A stretch of 64,000 nt of DNA, from the NCBI GenBank assembly GCA_027214385.1, contig JAPVXR010000010.1, positions 90,552-154,551 of the forward strand, in the 5' to 3' direction. A program made the position numbers and the translations under genes. This stretch comes from Cryomorphaceae bacterium 1068. Lineage in GTDB: Bacteria; Bacteroidota; Bacteroidia; Flavobacteriales_D; Cryomorphaceae. The notes under the pieces were generated by a model that had not been told where the DNA came from, made no database searches, and worked only from the letters and a program-made list of their open reading frames with translations. Numbering within the stretch: the first letter of the stretch is position 1; the number at the start of each line of letters is the position of its first letter. This document shows positions 36,852 through 47,315 of this stretch, in pieces.

Positions 36852-36887
36852 AATATTTCACTTTCAGCATGCAATTAGTGAAATATT
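36852..36887. promoter_or_regulatory. 36-bp concentric palindrome upstream of leuC, candidate operator
   Basis: Perfect 11-bp arms AATATTTCACT (36852-36862) and AGTGAAATATT (36877-36887) are centred exactly on an inner GCATGC palindrome (36867-36872), with 4-nt unpaired spacers. Dyad symmetry and position fit a regulator-binding site. The lack of a GC-rich stem and of a T-run argues against a terminator. Confidence 0.45.
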
Positions 36888-37033
36888 CCCATCATAGAGT
36901 GTCGCACAAACACTTATTCGAACTGATTTTGGAGTTTACACACTCATGAATCGTATAGAAGAAACGATTCATTTGTTCTGATTATGAAGAATTGGAAAGG
37001 GCAATTTCGAAAAACCACTCACAGAAAAACAAC

Positions 37034-37285
37034 CTACTCCATGAGTTTGTCAATACGCTCAGCAAGTTTTCGGTCCTTTTCTGTCACGGTATTACCAGCA
37101 TCGTGCGTGCTCAGATTTATCTCTACTTTATTGTAAACGTTGTTCCAATCAGGATGATGACCTAATCGTTCAGCTTCAATGGCAACCCTAGTCATGAATG
37201 CAAAAGCTTCCGAGAAGTTTTTGAATTCAAATTGTCGGGTGAGCTTATTGTTTTCTTCTTTCCAATCAGACATATTATTTTGCAT
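37034..37285 (-). CDS. 4a-hydroxytetrahydrobiopterin dehydratase (pterin carbinolamine dehydratase)
   Basis: An 83-residue protein, or 79 if started at the second Met at 37271-37273, which avoids overlap with the preceding peptidase gene. [34 protein letters not shown] and [10 protein letters not shown] carry the family's active-site His residues. It recycles the oxidised pterin formed by aromatic amino-acid hydroxylases. No hydroxylase gene is in the window; tryptophan 2,3-dioxygenase is 12 kb away. It sits tail-linked to the S46 peptidase in the same direction. Confidence 0.9.
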   Translation of the reverse strand: MQNNMSDWKEENNKLTRQFEFKNFSEAFAFMTRVAIEAERLGHHPDWNNVYNKVEINLSTHDAGNTVTEKDRKLAERIDKLME

Positions 37286-39485
37286 TTAGGGGTTCTTCAC
37301 TTGACTCGGATGTCTCTAATTCAACCTGGTCTTCATAAACCAATTTCATTTCCTCGACTAAGTGTCCCGCTCCGGCAAACTTATCGATGATGAAGAGCAC
37401 GTACTTGGCGTCGACCATGATATTTCGACAAATCTCAGGGTTGAACATGATATCGCTCATTGTGCTTTCCCAAGTTCTATCGAAATTAAGTCCGACCAAT
37501 TGTCCCTTTGCATTCAATGCGGGACTCCCTGAGTTTCCGCCAGTGGTATGGTTCGAACCTAGAATGCAAACTCTCAGCTCGCCGTCGGTAGCGTACTGAC
37601 CGTAATCTTGGTTATTGTAAAGTTCCAATAGCTTTTCGGGAACATCGAACTCTTTATCGCCCGGAATGTATTTGTAATAAATCCCTTCCAGGGTCGTGTA
37701 GGGCTTATAGGCCATTCCATCTGCGGGCTCTGAGCCTTCCATTTTTCCATAAGTCAATCGAAGGGTGCTGTTGGCATCGGGCCAATAATCCTTTTCGGGA
37801 AATAGCTCCATGGTGAGGCGAACATAGTCCTTCATCAATTCATCTTCCTGTAACTTGAATAGGCCGTATGCGCTCCTCACCTGTTCATTGTAGTTATCCA
37901 ATAACTCTTGAGCCATCAAGTAAAAAGGATCTTGAGCGAGCGTTTTTGAAATCTTTTTTCCCGATTTCTCGAGAAGCTCTGCTAACTCTTCTCGATTGTC
38001 GAATATACTTAACTCATAAATTTCATTTGCCAATTCGGGCCAATCGTCTCCGGACTTGTCAGCCATTTGGGCTAAGGTGGGACTCATCAATTCTTCAGGA
38101 CATCCGGTAATAAAGATGGAAGATTGAGCCCTAAAAATTCCCTGATCTACCGAGGCATCATAGTTCTTGTAGAAACTATCCATGGATTTCGACAATTTCT
38201 CCAACTCCCCTTCAATTAATCCTGCTGTTTCCAAGCTGTCGTAGTTTTCAATGAGGTTATTAAAGTTGGTAGAAAAACGAATCAACTCAGGTCCGTAGTA
38301 GAAATACTCGATCAGGTAATCTCTCGCCAATTGGTATTTTTGATTCTTCGCGTAAAGCGCTGAAACTCTATCCAAGAGGTCGCTGTACTCTTTGTCATTG
38401 CTTTCAGAAAGCCTCTTTAAAAATTCTGCCTCCTGCTCTTTCTTTTTATCCAGCGCTCTGAATCTTTCCAGCCCCATATTCTGGCCTATCCACTTCTTGT
38501 AGCCGTTGCTAATGCGGGATTGCTTCGCTGCATACTTAATTCGGTTCGCATCTGAAGCTTCCATTGCTGCATCGATAACTCCAAGGCTGGCCTCCCTCAT
38601 GGCCAATCGAACTGGATTTTGAACATTAGTTACATAATCTACAGCGTCGCTTGTGAGGTATTGATAAGTAGTTCCCGGAAATCCAAAGACCATCGTGAAC
38701 TCACCGGGCTCCACACCACTCATATCAATTTCCAAACTCGCTTTCGGCTTGTAGGGGATATTTTCTTCCGAATAATCTGCAGGCTTATTGTAAGGTGAGG
38801 CATAAATACGAAACAGAGAGAAGTCACCAGTATGACGCGGCCATTCCCAATTATCAGTATCACCGCCAAACTTTCCAATGGCAGATGGTGGAGCACCGAC
38901 CAGACGGACATCATTAAAAGTTTCTGTAACGGTCATGTAATAGGCGTTTCCATAGAAAAAAGGCTTTACCTCGGCTCCATATTGGGTTCCGTTTGTCGCT
39001 ATTTGCTCCAACCGCTTGGCCTCTGCAGCCAGTGCTGCGTTTCTCTCCATACCCTCAAGTGCACCTGCCGCTTCCATCATGGTCTCGGTCACGTCTTCTA
39101 TTCTAACTACAAAAGTTGCCGTAAGCCCCGGATTTGTTAATTCCTCAGAACGATCCATAGCCCAAAAACCATTTTTCAGGTAATCATTCTCTAAGGATGA
39201 ATGGTATTGAATTTGGCCATAGCCGCAGTGATGATTGGTAAGGATAAGCCCTTCTTCAGAAATCACTTCGGCAGTACATCCACCGCCAAAAAGGACAATC
39301 GCATCTTTCAAGCTACTCTGATTGATGGAGTAAATCTCTTCAGCTGATAGCTTCAAACCTGCATCATGCATGTCGTCAATTACCAGTTTTGCCAAAGTAC
39401 TTGGCACCCACATTCCTTCGTGAGCCGAAGCTGTTGCAAAAAGAAATAGTACCGGAAGTAAAAGTATTCTGTAGCGTATGCTCAT
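37275..39485 (-). CDS. S46 family dipeptidyl-peptidase, DPP11-type specificity
   Basis: A 736-residue exported serine peptidase with signal peptide [21 protein letters not shown]. Catalytic His85 is in LTNHHCGYG, the Asp region is [12 protein letters not shown], and catalytic Ser652 is in GGNSGSPAL. The residue 18 positions after Ser is Arg670 (GLNFDR); in Porphyromonas gingivalis the same position is Arg in DPP11 (acidic P1) and Gly in DPP7. Removal of Asp/Glu-containing dipeptides from peptides in the periplasm is therefore inferred. The start overlaps the stop of the J-domain gene by 4 bp. Confidence 0.9.
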   Translation of the reverse strand: MSIRYRILLLPVLFLFATASAHEGMWVPSTLAKLVIDDMHDAGLKLSAEEIYSINQSSLKDAIVLFGGGCTAEVISEEGLILTNHHCGYGQIQYHSSLENDYLKNGFWAMDRSEELTNPGLTATFVVRIEDVTETMMEAAGALEGMERNAALAAEAKRLEQIATNGTQYGAEVKPFFYGNAYYMTVTETFNDVRLVGAPPSAIGKFGGDTDNWEWPRHTGDFSLFRIYASPYNKPADYSEENIPYKPKASLEIDMSGVEPGEFTMVFGFPGTTYQYLTSDAVDYVTNVQNPVRLAMREASLGVIDAAMEASDANRIKYAAKQSRISNGYKKWIGQNMGLERFRALDKKKEQEAEFLKRLSESNDKEYSDLLDRVSALYAKNQKYQLARDYLIEYFYYGPELIRFSTNFNNLIENYDSLETAGLIEGELEKLSKSMDSFYKNYDASVDQGIFRAQSSIFITGCPEELMSPTLAQMADKSGDDWPELANEIYELSIFDNREELAELLEKSGKKISKTLAQDPFYLMAQELLDNYNEQVRSAYGLFKLQEDELMKDYVRLTMELFPEKDYWPDANSTLRLTYGKMEGSEPADGMAYKPYTTLEGIYYKYIPGDKEFDVPEKLLELYNNQDYGQYATDGELRVCILGSNHTTGGNSGSPALNAKGQLVGLNFDRTWESTMSDIMFNPEICRNIMVDAKYVLFIIDKFAGAGHLVEEMKLVYEDQVELETSESSEEPLNAK

Positions 39486-40036
39486 TCTTGATCTTGTTTA
39501 ATTCGTTTTGATTTGAAAAGGAAATACCAGAGACCATAGAGGAATCCAATTCCCAAAAATATGGGTAGCAAATGAAATTCAGCTTCTTCTCCTGGTTTTT
39601 TGGGCTTCATTGTATCAGCAACATATCCAACTATCGGTGCCAGTACCATCAGAACGCCTGCAAACAAAAAGATGTAGTCAAACGCGCTGTCCATAGCCAT
39701 AGCAGTTCGATATAGTGGAGATTTGACAAACTCCTCATACTTCATATCAGCATGGGAGGACGCTCTAGACCGAGGGCTATTTGGTGTAGGATTCTTTCTT
39801 CTCGGGTCAGCACTCTTCCTGCGGCTACGCTGAATGGCCTCCTGAACCATGGCGTCACGCTTCATGAGTATCTCATAGGCCTCATTCACCCTGATAAAAC
39901 TAGCTCGGGTTTCAGTGGTGCCACTGACATCGGGATGATATTTTTTGGCCAAGGTCCGATAAGCCGATTTAATTTCGGCATCAGAAGCTCCTATAGGCAA
40001 TTGGAGAACGCGGTAGTATTTATCAAAAAAACGCAC
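39482..40036 (-). CDS. Membrane-anchored J-domain protein
   Basis: A 184-residue protein. The J domain spans residues about 4-65 with the HPD motif in LAKKYHPDVSG, needed to stimulate Hsp70 ATPase. A basic linker (RRKSADPRRKNP) follows, then two transmembrane helices (about 112-135 and 152-172). The J domain is expected on the cytoplasmic side. It is co-directional with and 4-bp coupled to the S46 peptidase gene, which may hint at a link to export of that enzyme. The specific DnaK client is unknown. Confidence 0.8.
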   Translation of the reverse strand: MRFFDKYYRVLQLPIGASDAEIKSAYRTLAKKYHPDVSGTTETRASFIRVNEAYEILMKRDAMVQEAIQRSRRKSADPRRKNPTPNSPRSRASSHADMKYEEFVKSPLYRTAMAMDSAFDYIFLFAGVLMVLAPIVGYVADTMKPKKPGEEAEFHLLPIFLGIGFLYGLWYFLFKSKRIKQDQE

Positions 40037-40128
40037 CAGGCGAAAGTTAAGAAAACGATAGAGTGAGTAAGGTTAATTCATCATCTTGTGGCGAAATTTG
40101 TACTTTCAACCGACTCTTGAAATTATTC

Positions 40129-43100
40129 ATGCGCCGATTTCTACTTCTCTCAATCGTTTTTTTGTTCAGCGTATTGTCTTACGGGCAACATCGCTTTGTA
40201 GAGAACAAAGGACAATGGAACGAAAAAGTTCAATTCAAAACAGAAATTGCCGGTGGTAACCTATACTTGGAAAACGGCAAGCTGACTTTTGATCGTTACG
40301 ATTCAGAGGTAGTTTCAAAAGTGTTTGGTGCACATCGCGGGGAAACTCTCATCCCTCCTCCAAAAAAATTAGATTGCCATGCGTACCAGATGAACTTCGT
40401 GGGTTCGAATGAAATTTTGCCGAAAGGCGAAAAAGCATTCAAAACAAAATACGCCTTCTATCTGGGCGACCGATCCGGTAAAAACGCACTTGCTTTCGAA
40501 GAAGTGATTTACTCAAATCTCTACGAAGGAATTGATTTGAAAATCCACTCCAAAGCGAATTTGAAATACGACTTTATTGCAAAAGCAGGTTCAGACCCTT
40601 CTCAAATTCAAATCGTGTATGACGGGGTAAAACCGAAATTAAAAGGTGATGGAAAACTGGAATTGAACACTTCAGTTGGAAAAGTGATCGAGTCAGAGCC
40701 TTTTGCTTATCAGATCATAGGCGATCAAATTATAAGAGTAGAGTGCATATATCATTTGGAAGGAAATACCGTCTCTTTCCAATTAGGCGAGTACGACGTA
40801 GGACAGGAATTAATTATCGACCCTGAGCTGATTTTCAGCACTTATTCGGGTTCTTTCAGCGATAACTTTGGCTACTCAGCTACCTTCGACCAAGAAGGGC
40901 ACCTCTACTCAGGGAGCACCTCTTTTGGTACGGGATACCCTGTCACGACGGGAGCTTACCAAGCTGATTGGGCGGGAGGAACCGGAGCAGGGACTTTGGC
41001 AGGTACTGACATAGCGCTCTCTAAGTTCAATCTGGAAGGAACAGACCTGGACTACAGCACCTACTTAGGTGGAAGTGGTGATGAGTTGCCTCATAGCCTT
41101 ATTACAGATAGTTTGGGACGACTCTACTTATTGGGAACCACCGGATCTGATGACTACCCAACTTCAATCGATGCCTTTCAAACGGATTTTCAAGGAGGAG
41201 ACCCAACTGTTTTGGGCGGAGTAGGAATAAGCTACAGCGAGGGTGCTGATATCATTTTAAGTGCACTAAGCGCAAACGGCCAAGACCTGATCGCGTCCAC
41301 ATTTGTGGGAGGAACGGAAAACGACGGAACGAATACGGCGACCTCCTTAAAATACAACTATGCCGACGAAGTAAGAGGTGAAATCGAAATTGACGAAGAT
41401 GGAAACATCTTGGTCGGAAGCTGCACGTTTAGCAGTGATTTCCCAACCACTTCAGATGCCATTCAAGAAGATTTAAACGGAAATCAAGACGGAGTCTTTT
41501 TTCTTCTGAATCCCGCCATGACCGAACTACTCACATCAACCTACATAGGGGGAAGCGGAGCAGACGCTATTTATTCCATCTCTTTTTCAGGAAATACGGG
41601 TGTAACACTAGGCGGCGGAACCACCTCATCAGATCTTCCCATTCCCGCAGAAGCTTACAGACCGACCTATTCGGGTGGGCAAGCCGATGGATTTGTGATT
41701 ACCACTGACGAATCTGCCACGACCATACTTTCGGGGACCTATATTGGAACGGATTTTTACGACCAAGTCTATTTTGTAGATAGAGATGACGCGGGTTCTG
41801 TTTACCTCTTTGGTCAAACGGAATCGGAAACCAACGAGCTGTTTTTTAATGCTGATTATGGCCAAGAAGGTACAGGTATGTTCATTTCTAAACTCGATCA
41901 AAATCTCGAATCGGCCAACTTCAGTACAACCTTCGGAAATGAAGTAGGCGTACCACCACTATCGCCGGTAGCTTTCGCTGTGGATCTTTGCAATAGAATT
42001 TACATCTCCGGCTGGGGTGGACTCCCTACAAATAGCCAAGGTACTACAACCGGCCTTGAGGTGACGGATGATGCCTTTCAATCCACCACCGATGGTCGCG
42101 ATTTCTATTTCATGGTCTTGGAAGACGATGGTAACGCCCTCACTTTTGCTTCATTTTATGGAGGCAGCACAAGTGGCGAACACGTAGATGGAGGAACGAG
42201 TCGATTTGATCGAACGGGTAAAATCTATCAAGCCGTTTGTGCGGGTTGCGGAGGCAATGATGATTTTCCTATTGCTCCGGCAAATGCACTGAGTCCACTA
42301 AACAACAGCTCCAATTGCAATTTGGGAGTTGCCAAAATCGACTTTGACCTACCGCTCATCTTCGCTGATTTCGAAGGTCAGGGAGAATGTCTGCCAAACC
42401 CGATCACTTTCGAAAATACCAGCGACACCTTCTCGGGTTCCGAGGCGAGCTACCAATGGTTTTTCCCAAATGGCGACATCATTGAAGACGAGGACGTCAC
42501 CTACCTCTTTGACACGCCGGGAGAATACGAAGTCACTTTGGTAGCCAACGACCCACAGGCGTGCAACCTCACAGATACAATCACTCAAATTATTAATGTT
42601 TACTCGCAGTTGATTCTTGAAATTCCCGATACGCTGATCTCTTGCGACGAATCCACTTTCACCATCCAGGCCGTTACTAATGGCTCTGCTACCTCTTTTA
42701 CTTGGGCAGAGGATGAAGACCTGAACAACATTATTCTTCAAGGCCCTATTGACAGTACACTCACCATAACGATTACTGAACCAACTACGGTTTACCTTGA
42801 GGTGGACAATGGCCTTTGCACCGATCTGAGAGCCGTATTTTTGGCTCCACAAATTGATTTAACCCTAAGCATAGGCGATACCCTTCTGTGCAACACCAAT
42901 GAATTGGAAGTAAGCCTTGAGACCAACTATTCAAATGCAGAAATAGTCTGGAATCCTGATGAGTTTATCGGCAGCGGTCAAGGGACTGAAACAGCTGTTT
43001 TCACTACCGAAACTTCACTCAATATAGGTGTTACCTTGACCAATGAATTCGGATGCACGAATTCCGCCGAATCTCAAATCAACTCTTTTGACATTGCCCT

Positions 43101-44121
43101 CGAGGTACCTGATGATACACTCGCTTGTTTTAATGATCCGCTTACGCTGGTAGCAAGCAGTTTCGGCACAGCCGAGTCATTTACCTGGTCTGATGTTTCT
43201 GATTTCAGCAATGTGTTGAACCCATCAGGAGATAGCTCCATTACCGTGACCCCAGGAGCTACAGGACTCTATTACATTCAAGTAGAAAACAATGGCTGCA
43301 TTTTGAATGACGTAGTAATCGTGAGCTTACTTGAAGCAGGAACGACTTTATCAGCTCAGCAGTACATCTGCCAAGGAGATACAGCTCGACTCTTTGTGAG
43401 TAATGACTTTCCAAACAATCAATTGACCCATGAGTGGGAGCCTGAAGAATTGATTATTTCAGGAAACGGAACAGCTGCAATAGCTGCAATAATTGATGAA
43501 CCGACCACTTTTACCGTAATTAGTTCTACTCAGTTTAATTGCTCTGTAGAAAACAGTCTGACGATTCTTACTTCGCCGCTGGGTGGCGAAGAAATCAGCG
43601 CAATGGCGGAACCCGACATTCTCACATTGGGCGAAAGCAGTCAGTTGAGTGTCTTTCCTGATAACAGCGAATACTTTTACATGTGGGAGCCTCCCACCTA
43701 TTTGGATAATCAGAATCTGAACGATCCTGTGAGCACCGCCGAAGTGTCGATCACCTACATTGTCACAATTACGGATGCTAACGACCTTGGCCTCTGCCAA
43801 AAATCAGACACCGTTACTATCCTGGTCTTTGAATCTTTTTGTGGCTCGCCCAATATTTTCGTTCCAAATGCCTTTACGCCAAACGGCGACGGGGAAAACG
43901 ATGTTTTATTCGTTAGAGGTGGAGGCATCACCGATTTGACCTTTTCGATCTTCAATCGATGGGGAGAAGAAGTTTTTAAAACCGAAGATCAATCTGTAGG
44001 TTGGGATGGAACCTACAAAGGAAACCCTGCAGAGCCTGCCGTTTTTGTTTATCAACTCCAGGCAATTTGTGATGATGGAGACACGTATTCCGAAAAAGGA
44101 AACATCACATTGATTCGTTGA
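40129..44121 (+). CDS. Large SBBP/PKD cargo protein with T9SS type B (CHU_C) sorting domain
   Basis: A 1330-residue protein started at the ATG at 40129, which gives signal peptide MRRFLLLSIVFLFSVLSYGQ; an in-frame GTG upstream adds 22 unlikely residues. Residues about 20-245 match the N-terminal module common in this class (FVENKGQWNEKVQFKTEI ... LIIDPELIFSTYSG). SBBP-like beta-propeller repeats follow (LDYSTYLGGSGDE, IASTFVGGTEND, LTSTYIGGSGAD), then a PKD domain (YQWFFPNGDIIEDEDVTYLF) and several Ig-like domains. The last ~85 residues are CHU_C: IFVPNAFTPNGDGENDVLF, FSIFNRWGEEVF. It is the cargo of the PorP/SprF and OmpA-like genes that overlap it in series. Confidence 0.9.
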   Translation: MRRFLLLSIVFLFSVLSYGQHRFVENKGQWNEKVQFKTEIAGGNLYLENGKLTFDRYDSEVVSKVFGAHRGETLIPPPKKLDCHAYQMNFVGSNEILPKGEKAFKTKYAFYLGDRSGKNALAFEEVIYSNLYEGIDLKIHSKANLKYDFIAKAGSDPSQIQIVYDGVKPKLKGDGKLELNTSVGKVIESEPFAYQIIGDQIIRVECIYHLEGNTVSFQLGEYDVGQELIIDPELIFSTYSGSFSDNFGYSATFDQEGHLYSGSTSFGTGYPVTTGAYQADWAGGTGAGTLAGTDIALSKFNLEGTDLDYSTYLGGSGDELPHSLITDSLGRLYLLGTTGSDDYPTSIDAFQTDFQGGDPTVLGGVGISYSEGADIILSALSANGQDLIASTFVGGTENDGTNTATSLKYNYADEVRGEIEIDEDGNILVGSCTFSSDFPTTSDAIQEDLNGNQDGVFFLLNPAMTELLTSTYIGGSGADAIYSISFSGNTGVTLGGGTTSSDLPIPAEAYRPTYSGGQADGFVITTDESATTILSGTYIGTDFYDQVYFVDRDDAGSVYLFGQTESETNELFFNADYGQEGTGMFISKLDQNLESANFSTTFGNEVGVPPLSPVAFAVDLCNRIYISGWGGLPTNSQGTTTGLEVTDDAFQSTTDGRDFYFMVLEDDGNALTFASFYGGSTSGEHVDGGTSRFDRTGKIYQAVCAGCGGNDDFPIAPANALSPLNNSSNCNLGVAKIDFDLPLIFADFEGQGECLPNPITFENTSDTFSGSEASYQWFFPNGDIIEDEDVTYLFDTPGEYEVTLVANDPQACNLTDTITQIINVYSQLILEIPDTLISCDESTFTIQAVTNGSATSFTWAEDEDLNNIILQGPIDSTLTITITEPTTVYLEVDNGLCTDLRAVFLAPQIDLTLSIGDTLLCNTNELEVSLETNYSNAEIVWNPDEFIGSGQGTETAVFTTETSLNIGVTLTNEFGCTNSAESQINSFDIALEVPDDTLACFNDPLTLVASSFGTAESFTWSDVSDFSNVLNPSGDSSITVTPGATGLYYIQVENNGCILNDVVIVSLLEAGTTLSAQQYICQGDTARLFVSNDFPNNQLTHEWEPEELIISGNGTAAIAAIIDEPTTFTVISSTQFNCSVENSLTILTSPLGGEEISAMAEPDILTLGESSQLSVFPDNSEYFYMWEPPTYLDNQNLNDPVSTAEVSITYIVTITDANDLGLCQKSDTVTILVFESFCGSPNIFVPNAFTPNGDGENDVLFVRGGGITDLTFSIFNRWGEEVFKTEDQSVGWDGTYKGNPAEPAVFVYQLQAICDDGDTYSEKGNITLIR

Positions 44122-45125
44122 AAAAACTACTGCTCATAGCGCTCATTGCCTTCACCCTTTCGGGAAAAGGACAGGACGTTCACTTCTCTCAGTTCTTCTT
44201 TTCACCTCAGCTGCTCAGCCCGGCTGAGATAGGAAATTTCGATGCGGAGTATCGGCTTAACGCCAATCAAAAAACCCAATGGCGAGAAGTAAGTCGCCCT
44301 TACTCTTCCTTTGCGCTGATGGGAGATGGAAGTTTCGACTTCCTTCCGGAAAATATATCCGTGGGCGCAGTGATCATGAACGATAACGCCGGAGACTCAC
44401 GCTTCAACACCTTTAGCTTTTTGATTGGCGGAAGCTATCGCTACGACATTAAAGATGATGGTAGTCATCAACTGAGAGGTGGACTCCAAACGGGAATTAC
44501 GCAGATCAAACTCAACTACGACGACCTCGAATTCAACAATCAATACAATGGTGTAATCTTCGACCCCAACCTATCGAATGGTGAAGACTTTGCACGAAAT
44601 TCTCGCTGGTTTCTAAACTTGAATTTTGGGCTTTCATACCAATATGCCCCTGAACCGAGAAAGACGGCCACTGTGGGTTTTGCCGGACACAACGCGAACT
44701 CTCCGAGGCAGTCATTCTTCAATGATACGGGCATTCAACTCCCGTTTCGATCATCCGTTTATGCGACTGCCGACTGGAAAATAAACGAAGACATTGATGC
44801 CCTCCCTTCTTTTCGATGGATGGATCAAGCCACTTTTACGGAAGTGATTTTCGGAACGGGCGCACGCTACCGATTGATCGACGAGCGAAATCTCTATCGT
44901 GCCATCTTTGCAGGATACTACGGTCGCTTTGGTGATAGCGGCATCGCCATGATAGGTGGAGAAATCGATGCATGGCGAGTAGCTGTGAGCTACGACATCA
45001 ACGTTTCAGATCTGGAACGCTCCAGCCGAAACCAAGGTGGATTCGAATTCAGTCTTCAATACCTCTTCGGGAGAAGAGTGGAAAACAACGCCTTCCGACA
45101 CAAATACTGCCCCGTCTTTTTATGA
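44118..45125 (+). CDS. PorP/SprF family T9SS outer-membrane protein
   Basis: A 335-residue protein starting at TTG (44118), which overlaps the stop of the cargo gene and gives signal peptide MKKLLLIALIAFTLSGKGQ. The mature start DVHFSQFFFSPQLLSPAEIGNFDAEYR is diagnostic of PorP/SprF: HFSQ, then N-terminal SPA. Barrel strands and the end GGFEFSLQYLFGRR are also typical. In Flavobacterium, type B cargo needs a cognate SprF-like protein (established for SprB/SprF), and the overlap with the CHU_C gene supports the same pairing here. Confidence 0.9.
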   Translation: MKKLLLIALIAFTLSGKGQDVHFSQFFFSPQLLSPAEIGNFDAEYRLNANQKTQWREVSRPYSSFALMGDGSFDFLPENISVGAVIMNDNAGDSRFNTFSFLIGGSYRYDIKDDGSHQLRGGLQTGITQIKLNYDDLEFNNQYNGVIFDPNLSNGEDFARNSRWFLNLNFGLSYQYAPEPRKTATVGFAGHNANSPRQSFFNDTGIQLPFRSSVYATADWKINEDIDALPSFRWMDQATFTEVIFGTGARYRLIDERNLYRAIFAGYYGRFGDSGIAMIGGEIDAWRVAVSYDINVSDLERSSRNQGGFEFSLQYLFGRRVENNAFRHKYCPVFL

Positions 45126-47314
45126 AAAACAGGATCGTCATTTTCTTTTTGCTTTTCGCAACAAGCATTTTCGGCCAAACGCTTGAAGACTGGATGATGC
45201 TGGGAGATCAGGCAATGGAGGAAAATGATCCCTACGGCGCCTTACGTTATTACAAAACGGGAATGGAGTTGGACAGCATGAAGGGCACACTGATTTACAA
45301 GGTGGCTGAGGCCTATCGTGGCGTCCAAAATTATCAGAAAGCAACTTATTACTACGACAAGATTTTCAGGCGAGATCGAGGAATGATCTTCGATGATGTT
45401 GGTATGAAGCTCGCCGAGATGCAGATGCAATCAGGAAAATATGCCGAAGCCAAAATCAACTGGCGACGTGTGCGCGATCAGTTCCGAGACGAGCCTAACA
45501 GCTATACCTATCAGAAGGCCACCCAATCGATTCGCTCTTGCGATTTGGCCGAAAAATGGTCGGCAGAACCAAAGCCTTTTGAACTGACAGGTGCCGGTGA
45601 TCCCGTAAACTCGGGCGACAGCGAATTCGGAGGAAATCGGCTTAACGACGGAAAGCTCTCCTTCACCTCCCTAAGGGGAGAATACGATGGCGAAGGTCGC
45701 TTGGAAAGCGAGGCTTATTTTATCAAAAGTTACGTAGCCGATTCAAATTTAGCGGAGGTGCAGCCATACCCTATTTCCTCCATTGACTTGAGCGCCAATT
45801 ATGGAAACTTAGTTGAATCGAACCAAGGGCAAAAAGCCTTGGTGATGATCGACGATCAGGGACAACGGAGTATCCATTTTTACGATGGTTTAATATGGAG
45901 GAAGATCCTTCCTAATGTCGAATCTGACACGAGCAATTACACCCATCCGGCATTTGGAAGATTCGGTGACCTGGAGGTGCTCTATTTCGCATCTGACAGA
46001 AGAGATGGTTTCGGTCAGTATGATTTGTGGTTTGTTGAACTTACAAAGCCCGATGACCTCACTAACATGGGCCCCGTAATCAACACCCCGGGAAATGAAG
46101 TCACTCCGTTTTACCGTACTGATAATGACATTCTCTTTTTCTCTTCAGACTGGCACCACGGTTTTGGCGGATACGACGTATTTCAGGCGCCCTATTATGA
46201 AGGAGAGTTTAGTTTCCCCGAAAATCTGAAGGCTCCATTCAGCACTCCTTCCAACGACCTTTATTACAGCTTCAATCCGTCAATAAAGAAAGGGAGCCTG
46301 ACCTCCAATCGCGTGGGAGAAGATGACTTCGGTGGTTGCTGCAACAATTTGTTTTTATTCGAAGAGAAAGAGATTATTGAAGCCGACACGCTACCTCAAA
46401 TCGCTACACTCGAAGACCTGAATAAATACTTACCGGTAACGCTCTATTTTCACAACGATGAGCCCGACCCTCGCACGAGAAACAAGGAAACCGACAAGGA
46501 CTACTTAGAAACGTATCGCGACTACATCCAGCTCCTCCCCGCTTACCGAGATGAGTACCGTGCTGGCTTGAATCAATCCGACGGAGATCAGGCTGAAGAA
46601 GCAATGGATGATTTTTTCTTGAACGAGATTGATCAAGGTGTTAATGACTTGGCTCTGTTCAGCGAATTGTTAAAAAGAGAATTGGAAGAAGGCGCTCAAA
46701 TTGAAATCACCGTAAAAGGATTCGCCAGCCCACTAGCCGCTACCGATTACAATGTCAACCTTACGCAGAGACGTATCTCCTCCTTGGAAAACTATTTGAG
46801 GAATTACGAGCGAGGTTCCCTTCACTCTTTCCTCGATGAAACTGCAGAAAATAGCGGGCTACTGAGAATATCTAAAATTCCTTTCGGTGAATACGTAGCC
46901 GAAAAGCTGGTGAGCGATAATCCCAATGAGAGCAACGCAGTTTATAGCATTGCTGCCGCAAAAGAGCGAAAAATAGAAATCGTTTCCGTGACCAGAGCCA
47001 CCGAAGATTCCAGTCTCGCAGAGGTTCGATTCGAAAGTGAAATCATAGATTTGGGATCCGTAAACAAAGGCGACTCGGTATCTTTCCGTTTCGACTTTGA
47101 AGTAGTGAACGCCAAACCGTTTGCTATTGATTCAGTTACGAAAAGCTCCGAGGTAGAATTCCCAATTATCGAGGAATATACTCAAGGCACACATTCCATA
47201 AATGGAATTTTGGTGGTAAATGAAATCGAAGGAAAACAGAATACAATCATCACGCTATTTGGAAACCTTCCCGGGCGAAAAAAACAACTCAACCTGACTT
47301 TCGAAGTAGAATAG
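45122..47314 (+). CDS. OmpA-like protein with TPR, PD40 propeller and C-terminal DUF1573-like domain
   Basis: A 730-residue protein started at the ATG overlapping the PorP stop (signal peptide MKNRIVIFFLLFATSIFGQ). Residues about 20-140 are TPR-like helices (AMEENDPYGALRYYKTGME). About 150-410 is a WD40-like PD40 propeller (LYFASDRRDGFGQYDLWFVEL, LFFSSDWHHGFGGYDVFQA). About 430-630 is an OmpA-like peptidoglycan-binding region (VKGFASPLAATDYNVNLTQRR). The last ~95 residues resemble DUF1573 (IIDLGSVNKGDSVSFRFDF). It probably tethers the T9SS module to peptidoglycan in the periplasm, similar in parts to PorE/SprE-type proteins. Confidence 0.8.
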   Translation: MKNRIVIFFLLFATSIFGQTLEDWMMLGDQAMEENDPYGALRYYKTGMELDSMKGTLIYKVAEAYRGVQNYQKATYYYDKIFRRDRGMIFDDVGMKLAEMQMQSGKYAEAKINWRRVRDQFRDEPNSYTYQKATQSIRSCDLAEKWSAEPKPFELTGAGDPVNSGDSEFGGNRLNDGKLSFTSLRGEYDGEGRLESEAYFIKSYVADSNLAEVQPYPISSIDLSANYGNLVESNQGQKALVMIDDQGQRSIHFYDGLIWRKILPNVESDTSNYTHPAFGRFGDLEVLYFASDRRDGFGQYDLWFVELTKPDDLTNMGPVINTPGNEVTPFYRTDNDILFFSSDWHHGFGGYDVFQAPYYEGEFSFPENLKAPFSTPSNDLYYSFNPSIKKGSLTSNRVGEDDFGGCCNNLFLFEEKEIIEADTLPQIATLEDLNKYLPVTLYFHNDEPDPRTRNKETDKDYLETYRDYIQLLPAYRDEYRAGLNQSDGDQAEEAMDDFFLNEIDQGVNDLALFSELLKRELEEGAQIEITVKGFASPLAATDYNVNLTQRRISSLENYLRNYERGSLHSFLDETAENSGLLRISKIPFGEYVAEKLVSDNPNESNAVYSIAAAKERKIEIVSVTRATEDSSLAEVRFESEIIDLGSVNKGDSVSFRFDFEVVNAKPFAIDSVTKSSEVEFPIIEEYTQGTHSINGILVVNEIEGKQNTIITLFGNLPGRKKQLNLTFEVE

Positions 47315-47315
47315 A

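Noticed and set aside
36767..37033. Leucine leader peptide/attenuator before leuC
   Set aside because: No short frame with a run of Leu codons and no terminator hairpin were found.
40063..40128. GTG start 22 codons before the CHU_C cargo gene
   Set aside because: It would bury the signal peptide MRRFLLLSIVFLFSVLSYG behind a hydrophilic segment.
44972..45121. In-frame extension upstream of the OmpA-like gene
   Set aside because: It overlaps PorP coding sequence by 150 bp; the ATG at 45122 gives a signal peptide and the usual ATGA coupling.
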